A program made the position numbers and the translations under genes. Shown here in pieces: positions 9,491 through 21,614 of a stretch of 64,000 nucleotides of DNA. The stretch spans positions 1,116,001 to 1,180,000 of the forward strand of contig JANHCV010000008.1 in NCBI GenBank assembly GCA_025594325.1, given 5' to 3'. The stretch is from Blastocladiella emersonii ATCC 22665 (lineage: Eukaryota > Blastocladiomycota > Blastocladiomycetes > Blastocladiales > Blastocladiaceae). The first letter of the stretch is position 1, and each line of letters starts with the position of its first letter. Under the pieces are notes generated by a model. That model was not told the origin of the DNA. It saw only the letters and a program-made list of their open reading frames with translations, and ran no database searches.

Positions 9491-11291
9491 ATGCACTGGC
9501 GCGGGCTGCGCTCGCTCTCCCGCCTTCTTGCAACGACGATATCAACGCGCGGCTACGGCACCATGGCATCGACCACGACGGCGACGGCGGCGGCGGCGAC
9601 GCGAACCTACCATGTATGCCTCACCCCGACCCCCACCACCCTCGCCACCGCGCGCTCACACGCCGCCGGCGGATGTCTAGGACGCGATCGCGTGCCTGAA
9701 CACGCTACAGACCAACGCCGCGACGCTGGCCGAAGTCCGCACCCGCTCCCCCGCCGGCACGCCGAACACGGCGGCGCTGAGCGAGATGCGCGGCTTCGTC
9801 GCTCGCGCCGGGTACGCGCCCGACGACCTGAACGTGCTGAACCTGGTGCACGTGACGGGGACCAAGGGCAAGGGGTCGACGGCGGCCTTCACCGAGTCGC
9901 TGCTGCGGCATGCGGGCGAGAAGACCGGGCTGTACACGTCGCCGCACCTGATGGAGGTGCGCGAGCGGATCCGGATCGGTGGGAAGCCCCTCGCGCGCGA
10001 GGCGTTTGCAGAGTACTTCTTCGAGGTGTGGGACCGGCTCGAGGCGACGCGGGATGGGGTGGTGGAGGGGCCCAAGATGCCAAACTATTTCCGGTTCCTT
10101 ACGTGTCTCGCGTTCCACGTCTTTATGCGCGAGAAGGTACTGCGCGCGCTGCTCTCTCACCCGTGATTCGACTGACGCGCCCGCGTGTAGACGACGGCGA
10201 CAATCCTCGAAGTCGGGATCGGCGGCCTGTACGACTCGACCAACATCATCACGCGCCCGGTCGCCACGGGCATCACGTCGCTCGGCTACGACCACGTCGC
10301 GATTTTGGGGAACACGCTCTCCTCGATCGGCCGGCAAAAGGCGGGCATCATGAAACCCGGTGTCCCGTGCATCACGGCGCCGCAGCCCGCCGAGGGCCTC
10401 GCCGCGCTTTCCGGGTACGCGTCCGAAATCGGCGCCCCGCTCGCCCTCGCGGCCCCGCTCCCGCCGTCGATCCCGCTCGGCCTGCACGGCGCGCACCAGC
10501 GACTCAACGCGGCCGTCGCGCTCGGGCTCGCCGACGTGTTCCTCACCCGCCGCCTGGAGCTGTCGCCGCGCCCCGCCGCGGACCTCGCCAGCTCGGCACC
10601 GCCCAGCTACGCCGCGCTGCTCCCCGCATACCTCGGCAAGTCGGGCGCGCGCGCAGCGGCCGAAGACGCGGGCGGCGCCGCGACGCCCGACGAGCTCGCC
10701 CCGTTTTCGGGAAACACCCTGCCCCCGCTCACGGCGTCGGTGACGCTGACGCCCGCGCACCTCGCGGGGCTCGCGGGTACGTCGTGGCCCGGCCGCGCGC
10801 AGACCGTCACGGGCACCGGGAACCGCGCGGGCTGCGTGTTCCGCGTCGACGGCGCGCACACGGTCGAGAGCCAGCGCGCGATTGTGCGGTGGTTCGCCGA
10901 AACCGCTTCGGCTTCGGCGTCGCGCCACCTGGTCTTCAACCTGACGCACGCGCGCGACGCGGCGGCGCTGCTGGCGCCAGTGGCGGGTCAGAAATGGGCG
11001 AGCGTCACGTTCTGCACCAACGACCCATGGCCCGCGAGCTACGCTGGGCCCGCCGGGGATACCGTCAACCACAACCAGGCGCGCAGCGACGAGCTCGCGC
11101 CGCAGATGGCGATGCGCGACGCGTGGGTCACGATGACGGGGTCGGGTGACGGCGTGGCGGTCGTGGGGAGTGTGGCCGAGGCCGTCGACCGCGTCGCTGG
11201 GTATGATGGGGAAGAGAAGGAGGTGCTCGTCACGGGCAGCCTGTACCTCGCGGGCGCGCTGCTGCAGGTGCTCGAGTGCCCCGTCGCGTAA
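9491..11291 (+). CDS. MET7: Folylpolyglutamate synthase, three exons
   Basis: This enzyme adds glutamate residues to folates in mitochondria and cytosol using ATP. Exons are 9491-9613, 9681-10136 and 10191-11291, with introns GTATGC...CTAG and GTACTG...GTAG, both phase 0. Exon 2 holds the P-loop HVTGTKGKGSTAAF and the family motif GLYTSPHLMEVRERI. Exon 3 begins with TILEVGIGGLYDSTN and GYDHVAILGNTLSSIGRQKAGI, which match the FPGS/FolC signatures. The N-terminus (MHWRGLRSLSRLLATTISTRGYGTM) is Arg/Ser/Thr-rich without acids and looks like a mitochondrial targeting peptide; the internal Met could start a cytosolic form, as known for eukaryotic FPGS. The length, about 559 residues, is normal. Confidence 0.9.
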
Positions 11292-11620
11292 TGATGGTAA
11301 TATAATTGCACATGTGAGCGGTATGCCAATGGTATCGCGATAGAGTCAGGCGACGCCACGCGACGCGCGCGCACTCGGCCGGACACGTTCGCCCGCCCGC
11401 GGTGCGGTTCCCAGGCCGCGTCGCCCGCGCGCGCGTGCCCGCTTCTCCCCTTCTCCTCCTCCCCCAAGGACCCGCATCCGACCCGGGACTTGCTGCAACC
11501 AAGTCGTATGTACCGCCCATGCATGCCCCCGACGCGCGCTCCCCGCTTTCGTCCCTGGCCACGTCACTCACCCTCCCTCGTCGCCCGCCCACAGACCCCC
11601 CTCATACCCTACCCACCACT

Positions 11621-13159
11621 ATGGCCGCCGTCCACGACCCGCTGCTCGACTACGAGGAGGACGAGGACATCCAGCTCGCGCCGCCCGCGCTCGTCGCCCA
11701 GGTGCCGCTCGGCACCTCGGCCGCCGTCGCCAACGCCGCGTCGGCCCCGTCGACCGACGCGGGCGCCGCCGGTGCCAAGGACGCCAAGGGCTCGTACGCC
11801 GGTATCCACGCGACCTCGTTCCGCGACTTCCTCCTCAAGCCCGAGCTGCTCCGCGCCATCACGGATTGCGGGTTCGAGCATCCGTCCGAGGGTGCGCTCT
11901 TTCTTCATTTTCGGGATCGGGATCGGGATCAAGCGACGCTCACACACACGACCCGCCGCGCCAACAGTCCAGCAGGAGACCATCTCGCAGGCCATCTACG
12001 GCACCGACATTCTGTGCCAGGCCAAGTCGGGCATGGGCAAGACGGCCGTCTTCGTACTCTCCACGCTGCAGCAGCTCGACGTGAGCCCGGCCCAGACGTC
12101 GGCCGACCCCGCCGCGTCGGTCCGCGTCGTCGTCCTGTGCCACACGCGCGAGCTCGCCTTCCAGATCAAGAACGAGTACGTGCGCTTCTCAAAGTACATG
12201 GACGGCGCCAAGATCGAGTGCGTGTTTGGCGGCGTGCGCATGGACGAGGACGTGGCCCGGCTCCACGCCCAGCGCCCGCAGGTGCTCGTCGCCACGCCCG
12301 GCCGCCTCAAGGCGCTGGTGCGCGACTCCAAGATCTCGCTGCGTAACGTCAAGCACTTTGTGATTGATGAGTGCGATAAGCTGCTCGAGGCCACCGGTAC
12401 GTTTACTCTCCTTTCGCGTGCTGACTCGAATCGAGGCTGACGCGCTCGATGAGTATAGACATGCGCGGCGACGTGCAGCAGATCTTCCGGGCGTGCCCCG
12501 TGCAGAAGCAGGTGATGATGTTCTCGGCGACGCTGACGGGCGAGATCAAGGAGGTGTGCAAGCGGTTCATGCGGCAGCCGCTCGAGATCTACGTGGACAA
12601 CGAGGCCAAGCTGACGCTGCACGGGCTCAAGCAGTTCTACGCGACTCTGGCCGAGGCCGACAAGAACCGCACCCTGACCAAGCTGCTCGACGACATTGAC
12701 TTCAACCAGTGCTGCATCTTCGTCAAGTCCACGGCGCGCGCCGAGGCCCTGAGCAAGCTCCTCGAGGGCCTCCAGTTCCCCGCCACCACGGTCCACGGCG
12801 GCATGGAGCAGGCCGAGCGCCTCAAGCGGTACCAGGGGTTCAAGAACATGGAGCGTCGTATCATGGTCGCGACCGACGTGCTCGGCCGCGGCATCGATAT
12901 CGAGCGCGTCAACCTCGTCATCAACTACGACATGGCCGCCAGCCGCGCCGCGTACCTCCACCGCGTCGGCCGCGCGGGGCGGTTCGGCACCAAGGGCGTC
13001 GCCATCACCTTCATCTCGTCCAAGGAGGATACCGACGTGCTCAACGACGTCCAGAAGCACTTTGAGGTGTCGGTCGAGCAGCTCCCCGAGACCATCGACA
13101 AGGCGCTGTACATGAACAACGTCGAGGCCGCGCCCGTGGCCGCTGCCGAGGTGCTGTAA
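11621..13159 (+). CDS. SUB2: SUB2/UAP56 DEAD-box RNA helicase, three exons
   Basis: UAP56/Sub2 acts in spliceosome assembly and mRNA export (TREX). Exons are 11621-11891, 11968-12396 and 12459-13159. The two introns (76 and 62 nt) are GT-AG, both phase 1. The N-terminus has the acidic YEEDEDIQ stretch of the family and the Q-motif region [14 protein letters not shown]. Exon 2 carries the Walker A AKSGMGKT, the ARELAFQ-type motif Ia region and DECD at the end of motif II. Exon 3 carries [18 protein letters not shown], the [13 protein letters not shown] motif and [13 protein letters not shown]. All catalytic motifs are intact. The gene converges with LSM4; their stops are 85 bp apart. Confidence 0.95.
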
Positions 13160-13244
13160 GGAGGTTGTTGTTTTGTGATTCGATGGCATGGTACGGCAAG
13201 ATATTGTTTTTATTTGATCGATCGACACGTGTGCGGGGGTGAGA

Positions 13245-14137
13245 CTAGTCGCGCGACTGCTGCGCGTGCACGCCGCCGCCGCGGTTGCTCCCGTACGCGC
13301 CGTGCATCCCGCCGCGCCCGCCACCACCACCACGGTTGAACCCGCCGCCACGCCCGCCGCGCCCTCCGCGGCTGTTCCCGAACCCACCCCGGCCCCCTTC
13401 GCCATGCCCGCCTCGCCCGCTATGTCCGCCGCGCTGCGCGCGGCTCGCGTGGTAGCTGCGCTGGCGCTCGTCCTGGACCGCGTCGAGCACCTCGTCGGGG
13501 ATGTGCAGGTACTTGACGTTGGCGCCGCGCAGGTAGCACTCGTGGAGTTTCCAGAACCGGTCGCCCTCGGCCGACGTGCAGATCACGTCCCGCAGCGTCA
13601 GGTTCATGAAGTGGTCGGTCGCGGACAGGGTGCCGTTGTAGGATTCGCCGTTTTTGAGTTCGACGCGCTACAGTGGGAGGGAGGGGAGGGGAGGGGTTAG
13701 TGTGGTGCGGGAGAGGGTGGTGCGGGAGAGGGTGGGCGGCGACAGGTGGGCGCAAGGGACAGCGGCCGCGAGCGGCAAGGGCGAGCCGTCGTGCCGAGCG
13801 CGGGAGGCGAGCAAGGCAGAGAGAGGGTCGGTCGTCGGCGAGGTAGAGCCGGTCGCCGCCGTCACGACGGGAGGGCACACAACACGCCCGACCCCGCGCT
13901 CGCGACAGCGTCGATCCGTGACCCGCCCGCCCGCCCGCCCGCCCGCCGTGCTCGCGACGACGACGACGACGACGCGCCGAGACACCGAACGCAGGCGGGT
14001 CTGGTCCACTACCGTACTCGGTTCGCCAGCGTGAAGCAGCGCGTCCCGCCGTCACCGTCACCGCGAAATCCATCCAGTCCAGGTGTGCATACCACGGGCT
14101 TCCCGTTGGCCGCGTTCAGCAGAGACAACGGCAGCAT
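13245..14137 (-). CDS. LSM4: LSM4, U6 snRNA-associated Sm-like protein, two exons
   Basis: Lsm4 is a subunit of the Lsm1-7 (mRNA decay) and Lsm2-8 (U6 snRNP) rings. Exon 1 is 14137-14093 ([15 protein letters not shown], the Lsm4 start). The intron is 14092-13668, GTATGC...TGTAG, phase 0 and long (425 nt) for this window. Exon 2 is 13667-13245 and begins [14 protein letters not shown] (Sm1 motif), followed by [11 protein letters not shown] and [14 protein letters not shown]. The C-terminus is a glycine/arginine (RGG) tail, as in other Lsm4 proteins, which helps P-body assembly. The total is 155 residues. I placed exon 1 by homology to the well-known MLPLSLL start. Confidence 0.9.
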
Positions 14138-16630
14138 CTTGTTGGGTTGCGTCGATGCGTTGCACCAAGTCGGGTGTTGATTCGTAGGGGGCCGATCGCG
14201 TCGGCGCGAGGAGAGCGGCGGCGGCGAAGTCACGACGAGGTCGACGCGGCGCCGCGTGCGTCTCGCTCTCTCTCGCCACGTTCTTCCGCTCGGATGAGGA
14301 TCAAGCAAGACTATGTATCGCATGCATGGGGAAGGCGGGGATCTGCTAGTTATGTGACGGACACCACGTCGAACCGCTTGCCCGCAGCCGGCGTGCAGCG
14401 CGCGGAAGCGCTCCCTCTGGACGTGGGCGAGTGGAGCGTCTCGCCTCGCTCGCAGGGCATCGTCCTGCCACCGACGCAGCCAGCAGGCCTGACCGTGAAC
14501 AGCGGGTGGGCCGGCGGACGCACGACGACGCGCTGCTCCGAAGTAAGCGGCTCGCTCGCGGTCGGCGTCGCGCGTCGCGGGAGCCACTCCCACTGGACGC
14601 GGATGCCGGCGGGCGCGCGGAGCGCCTCGTCTCGCAGTGGGGCGTATCGTTACTGATGTAGCGAGCAGCGAGCGGGTGCGGGTGCCCTGACCATGGAGGA
14701 CGGCCGCGCGGGCGACGACGCACTGCTGCCGAGCGAGCGGCACAGCCTGTCGGTCGGTCGGCGATCGTGGCGTGTGGGCGACACGCTGTACGACCACCCT
14801 GCCCGCATACTTCGCCTGGAAGCGAGGACCCGGTGCGGTCGGCGGTCGGGTGCACTGGTCGCTTCGGTTCGTGGCGCGGGGAGCTGGCCCGCCATGCCGT
14901 TCGTTCCTGAGCAGAGAGCACAGAGCGGAGTAGGCATGGGCCGCCGCCGCCCGCGCCGGCGCAGGGTTCCCTCCATCGTCTTCGTCGCTGCTCGAAGACG
15001 ATCGTGCCGTGTACTGTACCCGTCCTTAGCAAGCGGCGCGCGCCTCCGGCCAGTGACCAGGCGCCTTGTTCCTGAACTTTCAGCTCCTCGCTCGAACCAC
15101 TGCACCAACGTCGCCAGGAGCATGCACCGAACGCCGCGCGCGATCCCGCTCGAGCCCCTTTGTCCCGCGAGCCGAACGCGCTCTCCAGTTTTCCTTGCTG
15201 CTTACGTTCGCGCCGCGGCTTGGCTGCCACCAGGCTCGCTCGGACCGCAGCAACGATCGTCGGCGTGAGTGGGCAGCAAAACACCGAGCTTGAGCTCCTG
15301 GGCGTGCCGCGCCACCAACACGACGGTCTCGGCAGTGGCGCTGCCGCTGCGGCCGCGTTCGCGCTAAGGCTACGGCTGCGACCAGGCTCGATCGGACCAC
15401 GTTGACGATGATTACCGGCGTGACCGGCAGCGAAGCACTGAGCTCAAGCTCGAGCCCTCGGGTGTGCTGCGCCCACACGACAAAAGCCGCGACGGCGGCG
15501 GCGCTGTGGCCGCGAAAGTATCGCGAGCGAGGCGCGAGGTGCACATTGTCGGCGACGTTGGTTTGGACGCGCTCGCTTTTCAGCTTCAGCGAATGGGGAG
15601 CGAACGATGTCGGGTAGCGCGGCGTGCACGCCAGCTGCTTCAGGCGCGGTCGCACGAGCACGACAGTGCCCCAAGTGGGCGCAGGAACTGTTTCGCGCTG
15701 TTCCATTCATTAGTGGGAACCGAAAATCGTGCTTGCTGTATTAAGGACAGCACGTCCGCCGTGATCAAGTGCAAGAAACCTATGCCCGCTTGCCTTCGCA
15801 CCCCCTTGTTGATGCCGCCTGGCAAGGTTGCACGGATATGGTCTCGAGAGCGCATGCTGGGCGGCGTTATCGATGTCGGCGCCGTGACGGGAAACGCGTA
15901 CAACAAGGCAGTCAGTTGAGAGCGAGTCGACGGCCGCGCGCTGGACGAGTCGCTGCTCGTGACGCGCGACTCAATCTGCGCGATCCTGGCTGCAACGCCG
16001 CCACTTGTGACTCGGCGCGCGGACCATGCCGGGCAACTCAAAGCTGCACACGGTCTCATGAAGCCGCGCTCGAGAAGACAAAGCAGCCGCACCGTGGTTC
16101 ATGCCTGGGCAGCGACGCACTGTGCGGGATAGTCCTGGTCGGGCTCCTCGCACCGCAACCGTTGACCTCGCCATTTCTTCTGCCGAAGCGAGTCCATTCA
16201 CGGGCGCGCTGGGAACTGCGTGTTCAGTGGTCGTCGTCGCGCATCGCTCCGTACACGTTTGTTGCGCGTGGGCATGGCCGATGGAATCCGCGGCGGCGGT
16301 TACCCCGCTCCGCCTGACGCGACGGTAAACCCGCCGCGGCGACATCTTAACTCATCCCAGGATGGTGGAGCGGCGAGTCACAGGCGGCGGTCGCACGGAG
16401 ACGGCCGTATCCGCGGCTTTGGGGATCACGGAGAGATCAGCGGCGCAGGGCCGCGCGTGAGCCGAGCTTCACGCGCGTCGCGTGACAAGAAAGCGTTCAT
16501 TGAACGACGATGTGGCGCATCGCGTCGCGTCGCGTTTCAAATCGCCAATGCCGTAGCATTCACTCACGCTTCATTCAGGTATCGGAAAAATGTACGTGTG
16601 ACCACATGAATACAGTAGCCCAACCCATCC
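14138..16630. other. Long GC-rich intergenic stretch, no confident gene
   Basis: Many overlapping frames exist on both strands, but none shows family features or a consistent exon structure. The segment 14138-14800 is the upstream region of LSM4. A decayed tandem duplication lies at 15221-15525. Confidence 0.45.
15221..15525. repeat. Degenerate tandem duplication, period about 152 bp
   Basis: The anchor ACCAGGCTCG occurs at about 15229 and 15381. It is followed in both copies by similar text (TCGGACCACG/GCAGCAACGA, GAGCTCAAGCTCGAG/GAGCTTGAGCTCCTG, GCCGCTGCGGCCGCG/GGCGCTGTGGCCGCG). The copies are strongly diverged. Confidence 0.5.
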
Positions 16631-18082
16631 TCACCCCTCCCGCTCGATCCGGTCGACCTCCGCCCACAACGCACCCATGATCCACTCGCGCGTCTTGCAC
16701 GGGAGAGCTAGCACAATCCCAAGGAACTCGCCCGCCTGAACCGCGTTGGCCGTGTCGTGGCGGCGGCGACGGTCGCCGTGGCCGAGGTGTAAAAGCTCGG
16801 CGCGCCTCGATACGACTTTTTTGGCCGCCGCCGTTACTCCCGCAAGTCCCTCAGCTGTCGACGACGGCGGGGACGGAAGCGCGAATCCGAACTCGCGGTA
16901 CACGTTGACAACGGTGCGCGCGTGTGCGACCACGTTCAACATCTCGGGACACCGCGGGGTCGAGTGCCCGTGGCTCGCGGAGCGTAGGCGGTGGCTGCGG
17001 GAGCAAAAGTCGCACGTCAGCTGGGCAGCGGCCGCAGCCGCGGCCTTGGTCAGTCCAGGCGTCGTGCGAGGACTGGAGACGGGCGCCGTGGTGGCGGCGA
17101 CAGGCGCGGCCGAGGGCGTCGGCTCGCCCGGGATCTGCACGTTGCGCAGGGAGAGCGCCATGGTCTCAATGGTCTCGGTCGGGTTGCCAATGTACTGCGT
17201 CAGCGGTGTCGCGGCGGCGTGGCCAAGAGCGGGCTCCAGCTTGGCAAAGAAGAGGTGCTTGATGTGCCGCTGAGCCATGAACTCGCGCGTGAGCTTCGCC
17301 ACCTCGCTCGCGACGCGGCAGAAGCGCATGTAAAAGTCCCACACGGTCTCGCCCGGCTCCGCCACGGTTGACACCCACCGCTGCTTCCACTTGTGCATCC
17401 ACTGCGGGTGAGCGACGTTGAGAAAAAGGCGCCGCACGGCGTGGTCGTCGGATTTTCGCATGTGGTCGGTCAGAAAGAGCGAGTAGACCGAGTACAGTTC
17501 CGGACTCACGTTGGCCCGCGCGGCGAGCAGCAGCGTGGCGAGAGAGTAAGGTCGGGCGCCGCCATCTGCACGACGAGATCGATAAACTCGGTCGCCGTCT
17601 TCGCGACCGGCTGATACGAGTCGGTTCGGCTGTGCCGCTCGTAAATGGGACCTTCGGTGTGCATGAACTCGTACAGCTGCGTCGGAGTCGCAGAGGGCGG
17701 TGGGCGAGGCGTCGTAACAAGTTTTGGCGTCGCTGGGCGAGCGGGAAGCTGCAGCAAAAGCGTGCGTGGAACCGCGCGTGGAGTCGCCGGCGGCGAGGTG
17801 GGCAGCGGGGTGGGCGGAATCGCGAGTGTGCATGGGAACTGGTCATGTGTATGCCGCGACTGGTTAAGGTCGCCACTAATCTGCTTACGCAAGTACTTTT
17901 CAAACAATCGAAGCCGATCCGACAGGGCAAGGTGAATCGCCTCGAGGCCAGCCAACCAAGAGTTGAATTCCAACGCGGGCGCCTGACGTGCCATCGCGAA
18001 GCAAGTTGGCCCACCTGGTGTCCACGCTACGTTGGGTTCACTGATTACATTGCATGGAGTTATTTCATATGATTCATTCATT
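16631..18082 (-). pseudogene. Gag-like zinc-knuckle family, copy A (one frameshift)
   Basis: Two overlapping minus-strand frames together make one family member. The N-terminal part runs from the ATG at 18082 (MNESYEITPCN) to about 17555. The C-terminal part enters from about 17550 (LATLLLAARANVSPE) and ends at 16631. One base gained or lost near 17550, in the stretch that in other copies reads PGVPLA, changes frame. Family blocks present: ARANVSPELYSVYSLFL, WKQRWVSTVAEPGETVWDFY, AQRHIKHLFF and the zinc knuckle CDFC...HSTPRC (CX2C-X12-H-X4-C). The layout, with a helical capsid-like core followed by a zinc knuckle, resembles Gag of LTR retrotransposons. No reverse transcriptase lies near. A sequencing error cannot be excluded. 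Confidence 0.65.
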
Positions 18083-18185
18083 GTGCCGGGGATACGAGAG
18101 GCGAGCGAGCGGACGCGAGTGCAGCACGAAATGAACATCGCGCCGCGTTTCACCGCACAAATATTCATAAACACTCATCAATCAA

Positions 18186-19915
18186 TCAAATCTCGGCCAC
18201 CTCGGCCCACGCGTTGAGCTCGGGGTGGTCGGACTCGCGTGCTTGCTCGACCAGGCTGCGGCGGACCTCTGGGTCAGCGAGGACGGGGCCATCCCACATC
18301 GCGCGGAGCAGTGTGACGCGCCCGTTCACTTCTTCGCCATGAAAAAAAGATGCGCGCGAGTTCCCTGGACATGATCCACGGCTCGCCGCGCAGCGTTGTC
18401 ACCTTGCGGGCAAATTCGAGGATCCGGGCTGGATCGCCCGCGACAATGGAGTCAATAATATCCTCCGTGTGAAGCTTATGGCCATTGACGCCGTAGCCGT
18501 GATCGTGGCGCGGCTTGCCCGCCATATTGAGGTCCGACGCGGGCGTGATCACGTCAATAAGTTGCTGGATCTGGCCGACGGTCGCGGCCGCCAAGATATC
18601 GCGCCAGTTGACAAGCATGCGAGATGGTGAGCTCCGTGAGTACCTCGTGTTCGCGCAGTAGGCCGCTTGCCAGTCGAAAACCGAAAGTGGCGAAGTACGC
18701 CATACCCACGGGCTGCCATAGGTTTTCGTGTTGTACACGGTTGAAATTGGACACCAACGGAGCCGCTGCATTGAAGCAAGCATGAGATCAGGGTCGCGGG
18801 TTTTACCAAAAGTGTCATAAAAGTACCCAGGCGGAAACCCATCCCAGGGCTCAAGCCAGAGTAGATCGCGTACATAAGCGTCGAGTGATTCAAACGAGTC
18901 AACGGGCCGACCGCGAAAGTCGGGCCCTCGCGGCTCCCTTAGTACATGTAAATCGCGGGTCGGCTGGCAATTGACCTCGCCCGAGTTGAGCAGGCGGTAA
19001 ATAAGATTGAGCTGCTCGCGAGTGCGAGTGGTCTCGTGTTGGTCATGAAGCGAGCAGAATCAAGTCCATGGCAACGCACGGGCGTGGGGCGCCAGGCATT
19101 CCAAACGCTTCGCGGCGCAGCGCGTCAAGTGCGCATTCGAGCAGAAACGCGCGATCAGAATCATTTGGTGGTTGAGAATCGTCCAGCGCGGTCGCACCGT
19201 CAGTAACGAGATGTAAGAGGAACTTGAGGCAGAAAGCGCGGCCCTGGCGGAGCACGCCGCGTGCCGCAAAGTCCTCGAACCAGCCGTTAAAGATAAAGGC
19301 GCCGTGCTTGAGGAGCATAGTCTGCGTGCGGAGCGGCGACTGGCGCGGGCTATCAAAGACGTCGAGCTCGAGGGACCGTGCTTTGAGCAGCGTGGAGAGT
19401 CTGGATCCAGGCTGGAGCTGAATATAGCCACGGTCATCGAGGTTGGTCCACTTAAAGAGAGTCTGGAAAAAGCCTGACGGGGCGCGCGCGCGGCCGGCAA
19501 GAATCAAGAGCTCCTCCTGCTGGGCGTCAGTCAGAGGCCACAGGAGTCCGGACACGGACTTGGACCATTCGCCAAGTCGGAACCATTGAGCTTCGTCGAC
19601 GCCCGCGTTCAGACGCACCAACGCCCGGGCCAGAGCGAAAAAGCTGGCCGAGTGGTCACCCACGTGCTGCTCGTGTCGCTCGATATCGCTGCAGTTGCGG
19701 CAAGGAGTTGGCGCAAGCAGGCAAAAGTCATCTAGCTGTCCGTGAGCAAGCGGAAAGACGGCGGGAAGCCAAGGGCGTGCGGCCCACAGCGACGGCTCGT
19801 TGAGGGCAGCGCGGCAGGTCGCACGAAGCGCGAGCGCGGGCGCAACATCCAGGCACTGGGCAATGGTGCACTGAAGCTCTTGCGGCAAGTTAAATAGCGT
19901 GAGGGCTTCGTTCAT
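18186..19915 (-). pseudogene. F-box family, broken copy
   Basis: The ATG at 19915 starts MNEALTLFNLPQELQ, the family F-box. The frame ends at 19043 just after the conserved CVAMDLILLA block. Matching sequence resumes directly after (LHDQHETTRTREQLNLIYRLL), so about 50 residues present in other copies are deleted and the fusion creates a stop. A second break is a frameshift in a T-run near 18345. Past it the true C-terminus (TLLRAMWDGPVLADPEVR...) continues to a stop at 18186. The N-terminal 290 residues could still make a truncated F-box protein. Confidence 0.7.
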
Positions 19916-21289
19916 GGTGTGTATTGCACGGCAGGACGTGTGTGGTGTGGGAGCGAGAACCCGAACGAGCCGGCACGCCGCGATTTCCTTCACCGCTCCC
20001 GTCGACTCGCTCTCCCTCTCTCGCACCTGACGCACCACCATGCCGTGGTTTGAATGGAACCCCATGCATTGATCTCAGCAACCATGTTGGGCGGATCATT
20101 CGGCCTCGCCGAGTTTGCTGGCGAGTTGAGTGAACCCGCTCCGAGGGAACAGAAGTTGCCGCCAGGACCGGCGCTCAACCCGCCCGCCTCGGCACCGTCA
20201 GCGCGGGCGTATCAATCGACCCGCTTGGACGTATTCCTTGCGAGCGCGAACAACCCCGCGGCCGTGGCCACGGAGTTGTGCGCCACCGCGCGCTACTGCC
20301 GCGCCGCCTTGAGTTGCACTCGCGAGATGAGTGGGCACTGAGTATGCTACTCTTTGTTCCCATGCGATCAGGCCGGTGTTGAGCGAGGGAATCCCGCGTT
20401 CGTGAGCGGACGCGGTTTGGGCTCGCTCCGTCGCGCCGCCGACTTGTCGCGGGACGGCTGACGAGGGCACGTCGAACGCGATCCGATGCTCTCGCCAGAT
20501 ACCTACCACTCGCATCAGTGCGGTACATCGAGATGTACTACATCCGCGTGTCCCCGTTCTGTTTGCGACGACGTGAGAGTGCACTAGTGTGGGACTTGTG
20601 GCTTTGGCGTTTGCGCTCGCGAGAAGCTGGGTTGCGAAGCTGGACCTCGAGGTTGCGCGCGTCGAACTCGACGCGCACACGCATGAGGATGATGTGCTCG
20701 GCTCAGCTCGCCCTGCATCCGTCTCGGCGGGAGACGGCGAACCGCGCAATCGCACGCGGCACGGCACTGGGGCGGATCTGCGACCTTGGTGAACAATCAA
20801 CTCGTGAGTTCCGCCACGCTTGACAGGTCGCAAGGGCGGAGCACCGCCGATTCGCAAGGCGGATAGTGGTGCATCGGGACCTGCGCGGAGGTAGACAATT
20901 GACGAGCGACGGGAAGCAGTCAAACTTCACGCTACCACATAGAGTACTGCGCCACGGAATCCCGCCATGGAGCGTGGTCGCGCGACGTTGCCCGCGTGCC
21001 CGCGCGACAGAGGCCGCTGTAAATGGCGACGACCATGGTGCACCTGCCTACCGTGGCCACGGTGGTCACGGTGGCCATGGCCAGGGACAATTGCCTTCAT
21101 ATTCAGGGATGATGGTGAAGCGGAGCAACCGGGACCGACCATGGCCCCAGCAGGATGCGTTTGGACCGGGGTTCAATTCAGATCGGACATTGCGTACTAG
21201 GGGTGTGTGCGTTGCACACTCTGTCTCAGCAGTAGGCGACTAGGCTGGCTGGCAAAACGGGTGGAGTTCGAAGTCGACTTGACGGCATG
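19916..21289. other. Intergenic between the F-box copy and the Helitron relic
   Basis: At 20055-20085 the text CCCCATGCATTGATCTCAGC recurs almost unchanged at about 42973, upstream of another F-box copy, so this promoter region was duplicated with the gene. Segment 21035-21085 is a short GGCCATGG/GTCACGG repeat. No gene is convincing. Confidence 0.4.
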
Positions 21290-21614
21290 TGGTCCAACTT
21301 GCTCGATGGAAGCAGTTTCGCAATGTTGAGCATGCGCCGGTCGCTGTCGTTCTAGCCGCTGCTCTCGATGACAAGCTGCCGCCAAAAGAGTGGTCCAGTT
21401 GCCGAGGGCTTGCGGACGGGATCGATACAATCAAGGTCAAGGATCTCATCCGGCTGGAGCCCGAGACGCCGCGCGTGTTTCGCGGCGGCCATCGTGTTCC
21501 ACGCGTCGCGCCCCGAATTCTGCGCCGTGATGAAGACCTGGTCGCTCCAGTCCCTGAGCTGGTCTGGGTGCTGACCCAGCACGACTCCTGCTCGCCGCGA
21601 GCAGAGGTACTCGA
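21290..21614 (-). pseudogene. Helitron-type Pif1 helicase relic, 3' part
   Basis: The minus strand from 21614 reads EYLCSRRAGVVLGQ..., then QVFITAQNSGRDAWN, then KHARRLGLQPDEILDLDCID. This fits the region of Pif1/Helitron helicases after motif III (where a sequence like 'F..a..LF.TN..V..yN' is usual). An in-frame stop follows at about 21352. It continues, in the same frame, the helicase fragment to the right of the provirus, so the virus split one already decayed gene. See 38813-40407. Confidence 0.6.
21610..21614. repeat. Left target-site duplication CTCGA
   Basis: CTCGA directly precedes the left terminal repeat and recurs at 38813-38817 directly after the right one. A preceding A is also shared, so a 6-bp duplication is possible if the terminus is drawn one base shorter. 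The 5-bp reading gives symmetrical TG...CA ends. Confidence 0.85.

Noticed and set aside
9705-11072. Long minus-strand frame opposite folylpolyglutamate synthase
   Set aside because: Shadow of a real, conserved gene in GC-rich DNA.
11996-13405. 469-aa minus-strand frame across SUB2 and the LSM4 end
   Set aside because: It covers the exons of two conserved genes in antisense and has no domain of its own.
14346-15284. 312-aa minus-strand frame upstream of LSM4
   Set aside because: Arg/Ser-rich composition typical of random GC-rich frames; it begins inside a degenerate repeat.
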